DNA of 64,000 nucleotides from Verrucomicrobiota bacterium (lineage in GTDB: Bacteria > Verrucomicrobiota > Verrucomicrobiia > Verrucomicrobiales > Verrucomicrobiaceae): assembly GCA_017301975.1 (NCBI GenBank), contig JAFLEI010000017.1:62001-126000 (forward strand). Direction: 5' to 3'. Position numbers and translations under genes: made by a program. Position 1 is the first letter of the stretch. The number at the start of each line of letters is the position of its first letter. Positions 8,942 to 18,681 of the stretch are shown one piece after another. The notes under the pieces are model-generated. The model was not told where the DNA came from. It saw only the letters and a list, made by a program, of their open reading frames with translations, and ran no database searches.

Positions 8942-11428
8942 TCACTTTTGCCGCGCTTTCTGAAACGCCTCGGCGCGGACTTCGGCCGTGATGCGCTGCT
9001 CCGCCGTGAGGAGCGGCTTCAAGGACTTGAGCCGGTCGGCTGCCTCCTGACTGTTCTGGGCGGAGGCGAGAAGATACCACTTCATGGCATTGATGAGATC
9101 CTTGTCCACGCCTGTGCCGTTCTCATAGCATGCCGCGAGATTCAACTGGGCCTCCATCAGGCCCTGCTCGGCGGCCTTGATGTACCAATCCGCCGCGAGA
9201 AGGGGCGACAGCGCCATGCCGGTTCCGTATGCGCGGCAGATGCCCAGCTCATTCTGCGCCTCGGCGACCCCCTGGTCCGCCGCCTTCTGAATCCACTCCA
9301 CCCCGCGTGCCTCATCCCTGGGCACGCCGGTGCCGTTTTTATAGCATGCTCCCAGCCAGTACTGTGCCAGGGCATGGCCCTGCGCGGCGGCTTTGGCATA
9401 CCATGACATGGCATGAGTCTCGTCCTTCGCCACGCCGATGCCCAGGTAAAGGCAGTTTGCGAGATTGTACTGTGCGGGGGGAAGATTCTGCTCCGCAGCC
9501 TTGGTGAACCATTGGACGGCGAGCTTGTCATCCTTGGGCACGCCGGTGCCGTTCTGGTGGCAGCGGCCCAGGTTGTTCTGCGCATTGGCGGTGCCCTGCT
9601 CAGCCGCCTTGCGCAGCCACTCGACGGAGAGGGCGTCATTCTTCGGCACGCCTGCGCCGTTCTGGTAGCAGAGGGCCAGGCTGTTCTGCGCCTCCCCATG
9701 CCCCTGGTCAGCGGCCTTGTGATACCACTCTGCGGCGAGTGCTTCATCCTTGGGCACGCCGGTGCCGTTCTCGTAGCAGAGGGCCAGACTGTTCTGCGCC
9801 TCGGCGTGTCCTTTGTCCGCGGCCTTGCGAAACCACTCTGCGGCGAGAGCATCATCCTTGGGCAGGCCGAGGCCGTGTTGGTAGCAGACTGCCAGTCTGT
9901 GCTGCGCTGTCGCGCTCCCTTGCTTCGCGGCTTTGCGGTAATGTTCCGCAGACTGGGCGTCGTCCCGAGTGACTCCCTCGCCCCTGGAATGGAGGTAGCC
10001 GAGCATTTCCTGGGCATCGCTGTTGTTTTGTTCGGCGGATTTGCGGAACCACTCGACGGCGGCCGGGAGGTCTTTGGCCACTCCCTCGCCATAGTAAAAG
10101 GCATAGCCGAGTTCGTACTGTGATACGGCATCCCCGGCGTCCGCCGCGAGGCGGTACCAGCGCACGGCCTCGGCGGCATCCTTTGGGACGCCATTGCCAT
10201 GACGGCTGGCATCGCCGAGACGAGACATGGCCATGGGAAAGCCCTGATCTGCGGCTTTGCGCAGCCACTTCAAAGCCTCCGGCACATCACGCGTCACGCC
10301 CTCGCCGGCCATGAGGCTGCTTCCGAGCCATGCCTGGCATTCGGGCTCGCCCATTTCCGCGCCTTTGCGGAACCATTTCACTGCTTCTGGTATGTCCACC
10401 GGCACGCCCCTGCCGATGAAGAGATCCATGGCTTTTTCCAGCATTGCATGCTGCCTTTCCTTTTCGGCCGCGGCCGGAGTGAGGGGGGCGGGGGCCGGGA
10501 TGGGGGCCAGCGGCGGCATGGAGGCTGGCGCATTGGCCTCTGCCGGCAGGGAGAGATTGGTGCTCTGGAGACGCCAGACATTCAGCAAGAGGGCAAGGGC
10601 GCCCACCAGGCCCAAACCGACGGCGTTGACGGCCAGCGGCCTCCCCGCGGACGGGGACTTGCGCAGGACGATGGACCCGGCGGCGAAATCGTGCAGGCAC
10701 TGGCGCCTGCGGGTCCACAGGCACATCAGCAGGCCGATGCCGAGCGTGAGAACGGAAAACGGCCGGACCACAAAACGGAGGAGGGCCTGGATACGACTGA
10801 TGCGCCTGCCGCTGAGGTCTGCGACAACGATTCTGCAGGCCACTTTTCCGAGAGTGCCCTGTGTGGCGGAGCTCTCCATGAGCAGGAAATACACCAGGGA
10901 GCCGATGAATAGAACGGCCTGGAGCAGATGGAGTCCGGAGGTGTTCCCAGTCTCTGGCGCGCTGTATTTTAAGAAGAGCTGATTGAACCCGCAGGCGACG
11001 GCAACCACGGCGATCACAAGGAAGTCGATGACTCCGGCTGCGATGCGGTAAAAGAGTGGAGCGGGCGCGTCCTCCAACTGCGCGGGATCGTCCGGCAGCG
11101 TGGAGATGATGGGAGGCTGCTGAGATGGGCGCGGCTGCGGTGCTGCATACGCATGCTGCGGTGGCGGAGGGGGCTGCTGGGATGGAGGCTGGGATTCAGG
11201 CTGAGGCTGCTCGGGGCGCGGCTGCTGCCACGTCATGCCACTCGCTGCTTCCGCCTGATAGGGAAACTCATGGTCCTGAAGATCAAACAGGTGCGAGTAG
11301 GCCTCGTACATCTGCTGAACCACGGAGCCCTCGCGGCCTTGGATGCCCGCCACGTAGGCCTGGTTCAGTGATTCCCGTGAGATGGGGGCCTGGAGCGAAA
11401 GGGTGCGCAGAGCTTCTTCGGTGGTCAT
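8942..11428 (-). CDS. J-like N-terminus + RDD membrane domain + Sel1 repeats
   Basis: About 828 residues. I chose the ATG at 11428 because it aligns with the start of the paralogue at 15021-18290 and because longer frames run into the opposite-strand gene at 11750. Order: residues ~1-60 a J-domain-like helical module (EALRTLSLQAPISRESL...FPYQAEA); a Pro/Gln linker; an RDD-type membrane domain (~120-270: APLFYRIAAGVIDFL, then GTLGKVACRIVVADLSGRRI, two to three hydrophobic helices, ending CLHDFAAGSIVLR); then about thirteen Sel1 repeats (e.g. GVPKDEALAAEWYHKAADQG) to the C-terminus. Sel1 solenoids bind proteins and the RDD domain would anchor it in the membrane. No catalytic domain. Exact role unknown. 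Confidence 0.88.
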   Translation of the reverse strand: MTTEEALRTLSLQAPISRESLNQAYVAGIQGREGSVVQQMYEAYSHLFDLQDHEFPYQAEAASGMTWQQPRPEQPQPESQPPSQQPPPPPQHAYAAPQPRPSQQPPIISTLPDDPAQLEDAPAPLFYRIAAGVIDFLVIAVVAVACGFNQLFLKYSAPETGNTSGLHLLQAVLFIGSLVYFLLMESSATQGTLGKVACRIVVADLSGRRISRIQALLRFVVRPFSVLTLGIGLLMCLWTRRRQCLHDFAAGSIVLRKSPSAGRPLAVNAVGLGLVGALALLLNVWRLQSTNLSLPAEANAPASMPPLAPIPAPAPLTPAAAEKERQHAMLEKAMDLFIGRGVPVDIPEAVKWFRKGAEMGEPECQAWLGSSLMAGEGVTRDVPEALKWLRKAADQGFPMAMSRLGDASRHGNGVPKDAAEAVRWYRLAADAGDAVSQYELGYAFYYGEGVAKDLPAAVEWFRKSAEQNNSDAQEMLGYLHSRGEGVTRDDAQSAEHYRKAAKQGSATAQHRLAVCYQHGLGLPKDDALAAEWFRKAADKGHAEAQNSLALCYENGTGVPKDEALAAEWYHKAADQGHGEAQNSLALCYQNGAGVPKNDALSVEWLRKAAEQGTANAQNNLGRCHQNGTGVPKDDKLAVQWFTKAAEQNLPPAQYNLANCLYLGIGVAKDETHAMSWYAKAAAQGHALAQYWLGACYKNGTGVPRDEARGVEWIQKAADQGVAEAQNELGICRAYGTGMALSPLLAADWYIKAAEQGLMEAQLNLAACYENGTGVDKDLINAMKWYLLASAQNSQEAADRLKSLKPLLTAEQRITAEVRAEAFQKARQK

Positions 11429-11749
11429 AATCCGTGGCTGCCACCGAAGCATCAATGAAAACATGTGCCAAGGCGGTTTTTTCATTACAGAAAATTTCCA
11501 ATTCTTGGTGGCGAGCGGGAGCCCATGTGAGCCGCACAGAGCGGTGCGGTTGAACTTCAGCGCTGACAACAAACAGAACGCCGCATGGGGAAAGCGCGAA
11601 TGTATGCACGGATTTTTTGTTTCGAAATGCACCGTCCTCCTCCGCACCATTCGGATCATGAGGCACTGATCTTCCTGCAAGCTGCATTGAATGTTATTTT
11701 TAGTCTTGTGTTGCAGGTCTGTTTTGTCTCTTGGATAAGGTAAAGACGC

Positions 11750-12811
11750 ATGAGGAATCTTCTCCGATCTATTTTTACTGTCAGTCTCTTTTCCCTGTCC
11801 CTGAGCTCTGGTCATGGGCAGACAACCGCCATCGCTGCGCAAGTGGCCCGGTATGAGACGGCTCTGGCACCGCTGGTTGCAGACTATGAAGGCAGGGCCA
11901 ATCCCCTGTTTGCATCTTATGGGAAGGTGCTGCAGACACATTTGGGGAGCGCGGGGCTGACACAGGATGAAAAGAACCTGCTGGCCAGGGAGGTGTCCGC
12001 AGTGAGCCAAAAACGACTGACTCTGGTGGCCGTGTCAGGGATGCCAAAGGTCATCCAGCCTTTGAGAACCAAGATGGAGGCGGCCTTTTTCCCCATCTGG
12101 GACTCTTTCATGACGAAAGCTCTCGCGTTGCGAAAATCTCACCTGGATCAGCTAACCGTGTTTGAAAACAACATGGAAAAAGCAGGGCAGGCCGATGCGG
12201 TGGCGGCGGCGCAGGCGGCTCAGAAAAAAGCGCTGCTGGGCCCTCCGGACAGTTTCCGAACTCCGCCGCGAGAAACCAAGACCGGACTTGTGCTGAGAGA
12301 AGATTTTTCCTCCATTCCCGATGGGCCGATGGAGAACAACTTCCTGGCGCTTGTGGGACAGTGGTCCGTGGGGCCCGCCATGCGATCCATGAAGGAGCCA
12401 CCGACGGTGATAACGTCAGAAGGAACGTCCTTCATGCGCCTGGTCAAACGTGATGGAGCGGGCCCCGAAGCCAATGTGGATGTGAACTGGCTGCCATGGA
12501 TGGGGCCTCTGCCCATGGGCAAGTACACGAAGTGCCGCTATGGTATGCGGGTCCGCTGCCGTGAAGTGATCGGCAAGAGCACCATCGTGGTCTTTGCGCG
12601 AGGTCTGCACCTGCCTTTTGAGCAGAAGAGACATCTGCCCGAGGAAGATCTGGTGCTAAAACCGACGGACCGCTGGCAGGAAGTCGCGAGCGGCTGGCTG
12701 TCGTTCGATCAGCGCGCCCAAGAACTCATAGATTTCCAATTTACCCTGGCCTGGCAGACAACGAAGAATGGCATCTTCGAAGTGGACGATGTTTTCGTCG
12801 AGTTTCGGTGA
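11750..12811 (+). CDS. Secreted protein with helical stalk and beta-sandwich domain
   Basis: A 353-residue protein with a clear signal peptide (SIFTVSLFSLSLSSGHGQ, cleavage near residue 24), an alpha-helical segment (~25-165) and a C-terminal beta-rich domain (~180-353) containing a LVLREDFSSIPDG start typical of concanavalin-like or carbohydrate-binding modules. A related layout in reverse order is seen at 59168-60211. Located outside the cytoplasm; ligand unknown. It is divergent from the Sel1 gene and convergent with the next small membrane gene. Confidence 0.75.
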   Translation: MRNLLRSIFTVSLFSLSLSSGHGQTTAIAAQVARYETALAPLVADYEGRANPLFASYGKVLQTHLGSAGLTQDEKNLLAREVSAVSQKRLTLVAVSGMPKVIQPLRTKMEAAFFPIWDSFMTKALALRKSHLDQLTVFENNMEKAGQADAVAAAQAAQKKALLGPPDSFRTPPRETKTGLVLREDFSSIPDGPMENNFLALVGQWSVGPAMRSMKEPPTVITSEGTSFMRLVKRDGAGPEANVDVNWLPWMGPLPMGKYTKCRYGMRVRCREVIGKSTIVVFARGLHLPFEQKRHLPEEDLVLKPTDRWQEVASGWLSFDQRAQELIDFQFTLAWQTTKNGIFEVDDVFVEFR

Positions 12812-12881
12812 ACAGTCCTCCGATGCTGAAGCCTCCCTTGAATTCTTTGACTCAGGGGAGGCGGTGATGCGGTGGAAAAAA

Positions 12882-13304
12882 TCACCGCAGCAGGTGGAGG
12901 AGCTGCAGGAGGCGGTAGCCGCCCCAGAGGAGTGCGGGAAAGGTGACGACGAAGACTGAGAAGAGCAGCCCGAGGCGGAAGAGGCGCGGGGTGAAGCGGG
13001 GGCTGAGCTGCGGACGAATGATGCGCAGGGGGCAGTCGAGGAGCCAGCCGCCGGTGTAGGCGGCATTGGCGATGAGAGGAACGACGACGATGGCGACGGG
13101 CTCCACGGCGTCTTCGCCGGGCTGAAGCACGCCGGCGTTTTCAATGCTGGTGGTGAAGAGGAGGAGGGCGATGAAGCCGATGATGCCGAGGATGGCATTG
13201 AAGGCTATGCGCCGCCGCTCCCACCAGCCGATGATGCTGCGCGGGGTGATGGGCTTTCCGGGTGCCGTGAACAACCAGTGAATGGTATGACGGATTCGCT
13301 TCAT
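12882..13304 (-). CDS. Small membrane protein
   Basis: 140 residues with three predicted hydrophobic helices (about 36-52, 68-86, 110-130) and basic ends (MKRIRHTIHW start). No family recognised. Its 3' end faces the 3' end of the 11750-12811 gene, with 70 bp between them. Confidence 0.6.
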   Translation of the reverse strand: MKRIRHTIHWLFTAPGKPITPRSIIGWWERRRIAFNAILGIIGFIALLLFTTSIENAGVLQPGEDAVEPVAIVVVPLIANAAYTGGWLLDCPLRIIRPQLSPRFTPRLFRLGLLFSVFVVTFPALLWGGYRLLQLLHLLR

Positions 13305-13349
13305 GGCGTGCAGCAGAAATTGTGGCGGGGGTGAGCCGGTGATTGAGGA

Positions 13350-13690
13350 TCAGCGTTTGCGGGAGGGGCCGAGCTCGATGAGCTGGAGGTCATCGAACCA
13401 GGCGGTGCCCATGGCCATGCTGGAGTAGTGGCCGAGGCGGGGGCCGATCTTGATGGTGTTCATGCCGCCGGTGTCGAATTCGAAGGAGACTTTCTTCCAG
13501 TTTTGCTTGCCGGAGAAGGCCTCCGTGCGGTCGAAGCCGCCAGCGAGGGAGATGTTCGCGCCGGTGCTTTTGACGACGACGTCCTTGGTCTTGAGGTAGC
13601 CGGTGAGGCGGTAGCGGGTCTTGGGCTTTACGGTGACGGTCTGCTGCAGGAAGCTGTCATCTCCGGCGGGGTTGTCGATGCGGATGCTGT
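13350..13690 (-). pseudogene. C-terminal carbohydrate-binding-like fragment of a lost gene
   Basis: The minus-strand frame encodes a beta-sandwich typical of carbohydrate-binding modules (TVTVKPKTRYRLTGYLKTKD ... AWFDDLQLIELGPSRKR). The coherent part begins only around 13690. The upstream extension of the same frame to 13856 runs antisense through a clearly plus-strand protein segment and makes no sense. So only the last ~110 codons of a secreted enzyme survive, with no start codon of its own. Confidence 0.6.
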
Positions 13691-14240
13691 TATCCGCACC
13701 CAGGACGACTCGCTGTATGTGAACGGCCTCGGCATCCGCCGCTGTGTGCTGTGGAATGATGCGAACGGCTCCTCCTTGGTGCTGAGCAGCATCCCTGAGC
13801 GCAAGCTCATCGTCGAGGACTGCGACGTGATCTACTCCCGCGCCAAATGGCACCACTGGAGCGGCGGGCGCGTCTTCAATGCGCGCGGCGAAAACGACAA
13901 ACCCGGCGGCCCGGGCGTGATTTTTCGCAACATCCGCATCTCAGACCCGCGCCCCACGCTGCAGCAGTTCTTCCTCTGCATGGCCGTGCCAGAGCCGTAT
14001 GGAGACGGCAGCCACGGAAAGGGTGACCTCTCGGGCGTGCTTTTCCAAAACATCTCCATCGCCGCGCCCAGCGTGCTGGGCGAGCCGCAGATGCTCTGGG
14101 GAAACAAGGATGCGCGCATACGGAATCTGACCTTTGAGAACCTGACCGTCGCGGGCAGGCCGGTGACCGGCGCGGAGTTCTTCAAGACGAATGAGTTTGT
14201 GAGCGGGCTGCGCTTTACGACGCAGGACGGCTCGCGGTGA
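13690..14240 (+). pseudogene. C-terminal fragment of a beta-helix glycosidase-like protein
   Basis: From about 13690 the plus frame reads as the end of a right-handed parallel beta-helix protein (QDDSLYVNGLGIRRCVLWND, IPERKLIVEDCDVIY, PGVIFRNIRISDPRP, ARIRNLTFENLTVAGRP), resembling the GH28/GH49 group of polysaccharide hydrolases. The apparent N-terminal part of this frame (13428-13690) is the antisense of the neighbouring fragment. The enzyme's N-terminal half is missing, so it is a remnant. Confidence 0.65.
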
Positions 14241-14688
14241 GGCGTGCAGAGGCCGGCTCACCACGGTGCCTCCATCTGGCTCCAGAGACCGAGCCGGGCC
14301 AGTGTGATCGGGCGCACTGCGGAGATGGCCAGATTGCTCAGCACGGCGGCAAATTTTCCAAGTCTTGATAAAACCGGGAAGCCCGCCTGCGATGGGTTCC
14401 TTCTCCACCTTTTTCATCACCGTCGTTTTTTCCGATGCGCCGCTCGGCTGTGGTGACCGAGCTCTGAGATTCAAGGGTGACCCAAAGGATGCGGATCAGC
14501 TGATCTCGACTGATGACTGCCTTTATGGCAATAGTCTGGTACGACTGGAGTGTGGCGAAGACACAGGCTCCGCGTAGCGGAATGGCAGGGAGACGCTGCT
14601 GGAAGACGGGACGCGCGAAGAAGGTGATGGGGTTGCTGCCCGGAGGGCTGGTTTCCTTGGATGAAAAATGCCATGCAGCCGCAGGTGC

Positions 14689-14872
14689 CGTAGGACGGTC
14701 GTGGCGAAAGCCGGTGCATCCTTCGAAGCACGCAGCGCGAAGAATGGACCCGTCTGTGAGCGTACGGCAGACACCCCGGCATGCGAATGTCCTCGCAGTC
14801 GGGCGGTTTGGCGGAGGACGGGACAGAGCATCGGAAAGCCTTGGCCGCCAAACACGACCGACCTACGGCCGG
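14689..14872 (+). repeat. Short interspersed repeat (MITE-like), copy 3, with internal insertion
   Basis: Starts CGTAGGACGGTCGTGGCGAA and ends CGCCAAACACGACCGACCTACG. It has ~35 extra bases after the left end (CATCCTTCGAAGCACGC...), also present in copy 5. It lies in the gene-free stretch 14244-15020, where nothing else is recognised. Confidence 0.85.
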
Positions 14873-15020
14873 AGCGCGGCGTTGTTCGCCTGCGTGAGAA
14901 CCTGTCTGCTGCAGCGGGAATACAGACCTGTTTTCAAAAACGCTTGGTATAAGAGCATGCGTCCAATTGAACGTCTGTTAAATCGAACGTATGTTTTTGA
15001 GGCTTGAGCCTGGTGGAAGT

Positions 15021-18000
15021 TCACCTGTTGCGCTGCGGCCGGAACTGATCGGCCAGACGCTGGGCCTCAGCCGCTTCAGCCGGAGACAGCTTCTGGCGGA
15101 TGATGGCGGCCTTTTCAGCGGAGCTCCTGTTGCCATTGGCGGCTGCGATGAGCAGCCACTTCAGCCCCTGCACATAGTCCTGCGTCAGGCCACTGCCATC
15201 CAGAAAGCAGACGCCCACGTTGTTCTGCGCTTTGGCGTGCCCCTGCATGGCGGCCAAGGTGTAATTGGCCACGGCCAGGCTGTCATCCTTCCGGACTCCG
15301 GTGCCAAAGCTGTAGCAGACGCCGAGCTGAAACTGGCCTTCCGAGTTGCCTTGAGCAGCGGACAGACGGTAAAGCACCACGGCTTGGGCGGGGTCTGCCG
15401 GCACGCCTCGCCCGGTCGCGTAGGAATAGCCGAGCGCGGCCTGCGCCGAGGCTTCGCCCTGGTCTGCAGCCTTGCGCAGCCAGACCACAGACTCGGCCAG
15501 ATCCACTGGCACGCCCTTGCCTTCGGCGTAGCTCAGACCGATGAGATGCTGCGCCTCGGCGTAGCCTTGGTCGGCGGCCTTGCGCAGCCAGATGATGGCG
15601 GTGGCATCGTCCTGCGGCAGCTTCTTGCCGAGGGTGTAGTGCAGGCCCAGGAGGAACTGCGCCCTGGCATCACCCTGCTCCGCCAGGGAGCGGATCTCCG
15701 GCATCGGTGAGTTGAAGTTGAGCTGTGAAGGCGCTACGGCGGCTGGCGCAGGCGCAGCAGGCGGGGCCGCAGACGGTGCAGGGGAGGGGGCCGCGACGGG
15801 GCCGCTGGGGCGAAAGTCAATCGACCGCTGATAGGCCTCTGCGCGTTGCTCGGGCGTGGCCTGCTCCCGCACTGTGACGTACAACGAGCTGCCTTTCTTG
15901 TCGTCATTGCTCTGGGAGATGAGCAGCCACTTCATGGCCTCCACGATGTCTCTGGGTACGCCATCACCCGTGAAATACGCGGCAGCCAGGAGCGTCTGGG
16001 CCACGGTATCGCCCTGCTCCGCGGCACGGCGATACCACTCTGCCGCCACTGCCAGGTCTATCGGCAGCCCTTCTTTACCGAGGGCATAGCTGGCCCCCAT
16101 GTGGACCTGAGCCGCCGCATTGCCCGCCTCCGCCAGCCGGCGGTGCTCTGGCAGCGGCAGGTCGTGACGCCACTGGGAATTTCCGGGGACGGCAGCAGGT
16201 GCAGCCGGGGTGGGCGCAGGCGGTGGCGGGCTCGCGGTCACCGAGTCGCTGGGGCGGAAGGTCGCGGCTCTCTGCTCCGCCTCATCACGCTGCTCCGGCC
16301 TTAGCTGCGCGGCCACGTCTTTGGCCTTGTCGGCGGCCCCTTCCTTGGCCTGCGCGGCGGCAAGGAGGAACCATTTCAGCGCTTCGACGAGGTCCACTGT
16401 CACTCCATTGCCGGACTGGAAGCGTTTGCCCAAGGTGTACTGAGCCATCGCGTCTCCCTTCGCGGCAGCCTGGTGGTACCAGCGCACGGCTTCGACGGGA
16501 TCCTTCGCCACGCCGTAACCGGACGCGTAGCAGAGTCCCACGCCGTATTGCCCCGGCGCGTAGCCCTGATCGGCTGCTTTGCGGTACCAGCTCAGTGCTG
16601 CGGCGGGATCTTTCGGCACGCCAATGCCCTGCAGGCAGCAGGTGCCCAGGTAGTTCTGCGCCCGTGCAAATCCCTGGTCAGCGGCTTTGGTGTACCATTG
16701 CACCGCAGTGGCGGCATCCTGCGCCACGTCTTTTCCGTCTTCGTAGCGTGTGCCGAGTTCAAACTGCGCTTCAGGCTGCCCCTGCTCAGCCCGTGTGCGC
16801 AGTTCTGCCAGCGCCATGTCAGCCGGCGACGGCGGCGGTGCCGCTGGAGCTGGCGCTGCCGGGGTGGGGGCAGGCGGCGGCGGCGGCGGCGACGGGGCCC
16901 CAGCGAGTGGCAGCGTCACGCCATGTGTCCTGGCCCAATCGGAAACCTTGAGCCGCGCCGCAGCCAGTTCTGCTTCGGTCATCTTGTTCAGCAGCAAATC
17001 ATAAACTTTCTTCACGTCATCCGCCCGGTGGGGGTGGCACAGCGCGAGCCAGTAATACGACTCCACATTGTCCCGTTCCGTCCCATCGCCAAAGAAGAGA
17101 TCCATCCCCAGATTGAATCTTCCTGCCAGATTGCCAGCCTCCGCTGCACGCCGATGCCAGCGGAGCGCCTCCACCAGATTTTTTTGAATATGATGGCACT
17201 CGCCCAGATCATTCTGTGCCTGCGCATGTCCCTGCTCGGCCGCCTTCAGCAGCCACCGCATGCCTTCGTCCATGTCCTGCGGGAGGCCCGCGCCCCGCCC
17301 ATACGCCAGCCCGAGCTGATGCTGCGCCTCCGCAAAGCCATGCTCAGCCGCCTTGCGGTACCACTCTGCAGCGGCCACCAGGTCCTTCGCCACTCCCTCC
17401 CCAAGGCGCAGAGCATTGGCATAAATGAGCTGCGCCTGCGGATGCCCGCCCTTCGCCGCTTTGCCAAACCAGATCACGGCCTCAATCGGGTCTTTGGGCG
17501 TGCCCGCACCATCCAGGTAACGCAAGCCCACATTGAACTGCGCCGTCGCCTCGCCCGCGATCGCCTTGGCGCGCAGCTCAGCCAGCGGCGTCGTCTTATC
17601 CTCCACCATCGTCACCGCCCCGGCATCCGCAGGTGTGACATCCGACGCTGCTGCCTCCACGGGCGCGACAGCCGCGGCCTCGGCACCCGCAGGCGCGGCA
17701 TTCGCAGGCGCGGCATTCGCAGGCGCGGCATTCGCAGGCGCGGCATTCGCAGGCGCGGCATCCGCCGTGGCGTCTTTCTTGGAAGGGGTGAGCAGCAGGG
17801 CAAACATCGCCAGAAGCGCCACCACGCCCACGCCCGCCACTCCCCAGGCCACCATCGTCATCGGGCTCGTCTTCTGCTGCTTCGGGGCCAGCCGGAGCGG
17901 TGGCAGCGGCTGGGCCTGGCTGTTTGGCAGCGGCGCCTTTTCCTGCGGTGGCGGCGGCGGCGTGGCGTGCGTCTCCGGCTGCTCATTTGCCCCCACCTGC

Positions 18001-18290
18001 GGCGTCTGCGGGCGTGGTCTGCTCGCACGCGGCAGCGCTGGCGGCGCGGTCAGTGGCTCGCCCGCCGCAGCCGCTTGATAGGGAAACTCCGTGTCCGGCA
18101 CGTTATACAGCCACAGATAGGCCGCATAGAGCCGGTCCAGCTTTGCCGCCGCCTTGGCCTGCAGCTCGGCATTTCCCTCGAACCGGTCCGGCTGCCACAC
18201 CACGGCCCCTTGTTCATACGCCGTCGTCAAAGCCTCCCGGCTGATGGGTGCGGCAAGATCGAGAATCTCCAAGGCTTCATGAGTTGTCAT
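15021..18290 (-). CDS. Giant Sel1-repeat protein with degenerate J-domain
   Basis: About 1089 residues (start at the ATG at 18290; an ATG nine codons earlier is possible). Residues ~1-65 look like a DnaJ domain (EALEILDLAAPISREALTTA ... KLDRLYAAYLWLYNV), but the invariant HPD is QPD (VVWQPDRFEGN), so stimulation of DnaK is doubtful. A Pro-rich linker follows, then one TM helix (~153-175, WGVAGVGVVALLAMFALLL), an Ala/Pro linker with NAAPA repeats, and three blocks of Sel1 repeats separated by Pro/Ala linkers. Probable inner membrane anchoring with a large repeat scaffold. Function unknown; paralogous to 8942-11428. Confidence 0.88.
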   Translation of the reverse strand: MTTHEALEILDLAAPISREALTTAYEQGAVVWQPDRFEGNAELQAKAAAKLDRLYAAYLWLYNVPDTEFPYQAAAAGEPLTAPPALPRASRPRPQTPQVGANEQPETHATPPPPPQEKAPLPNSQAQPLPPLRLAPKQQKTSPMTMVAWGVAGVGVVALLAMFALLLTPSKKDATADAAPANAAPANAAPANAAPANAAPAGAEAAAVAPVEAAASDVTPADAGAVTMVEDKTTPLAELRAKAIAGEATAQFNVGLRYLDGAGTPKDPIEAVIWFGKAAKGGHPQAQLIYANALRLGEGVAKDLVAAAEWYRKAAEHGFAEAQHQLGLAYGRGAGLPQDMDEGMRWLLKAAEQGHAQAQNDLGECHHIQKNLVEALRWHRRAAEAGNLAGRFNLGMDLFFGDGTERDNVESYYWLALCHPHRADDVKKVYDLLLNKMTEAELAAARLKVSDWARTHGVTLPLAGAPSPPPPPPAPTPAAPAPAAPPPSPADMALAELRTRAEQGQPEAQFELGTRYEDGKDVAQDAATAVQWYTKAADQGFARAQNYLGTCCLQGIGVPKDPAAALSWYRKAADQGYAPGQYGVGLCYASGYGVAKDPVEAVRWYHQAAAKGDAMAQYTLGKRFQSGNGVTVDLVEALKWFLLAAAQAKEGAADKAKDVAAQLRPEQRDEAEQRAATFRPSDSVTASPPPPAPTPAAPAAVPGNSQWRHDLPLPEHRRLAEAGNAAAQVHMGASYALGKEGLPIDLAVAAEWYRRAAEQGDTVAQTLLAAAYFTGDGVPRDIVEAMKWLLISQSNDDKKGSSLYVTVREQATPEQRAEAYQRSIDFRPSGPVAAPSPAPSAAPPAAPAPAAVAPSQLNFNSPMPEIRSLAEQGDARAQFLLGLHYTLGKKLPQDDATAIIWLRKAADQGYAEAQHLIGLSYAEGKGVPVDLAESVVWLRKAADQGEASAQAALGYSYATGRGVPADPAQAVVLYRLSAAQGNSEGQFQLGVCYSFGTGVRKDDSLAVANYTLAAMQGHAKAQNNVGVCFLDGSGLTQDYVQGLKWLLIAAANGNRSSAEKAAIIRQKLSPAEAAEAQRLADQFRPQRNR
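17691..17760 (-). repeat. 15-bp tandem repeat encoding NAAPA units
   Basis: About 4.7 copies of aggcgcggcattcgc (plus strand) inside the Sel1 gene. In frame it gives a flexible NAAPA linker after the TM helix. Copy number can change without frameshift. Confidence 0.9.
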
Positions 18291-18681
18291 AGGGCTGAGG
18301 TCGGATCGAAGCATCAAAGCAAACCTCTGTCATGCCCAGAATTTCTTGGAGGAAGGGCTCTGCTTCCCCGCCTGTTCTCTCCCCGGGCTTGGATTCTCAT
18401 TCCGATGCTTATCCCCAACCCTGCGCGACCCTTGCCGAGCCCCCGCTTTTCCCCACGTCATGCCCCACGCGCTCGTGGAGGATGACGCGGGTGAGGGCAT
18501 CGTGCGGTGTCTCGCCGGGGCGCAGCTCCACATAATAAAATAAGATGCCAGGCATGAATGGCACTCGGTTAAGGGCCTTCATCGTGGATTCTGAGAGGTT
18601 TTGATCGCCTCAATGTGAAGCATCATTTTTGAGCCTGCGGCATGCTGCTTTCGTACAACGCGGTGATGGTTTGCGGGTTGG

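Noticed and set aside
11429..12010. Longer N-terminus of the RDD-Sel1 gene
   Set aside because: It overlaps the divergent secreted-protein gene and has no similarity to the paralogue; start at 11428 is better.
16473..18485. 670-residue plus-strand frame opposite the giant Sel1 gene
   Set aside because: Arginine-rich repeats mirror the Sel1 and NAAPA repeats on the other strand; no family match and no proper start.
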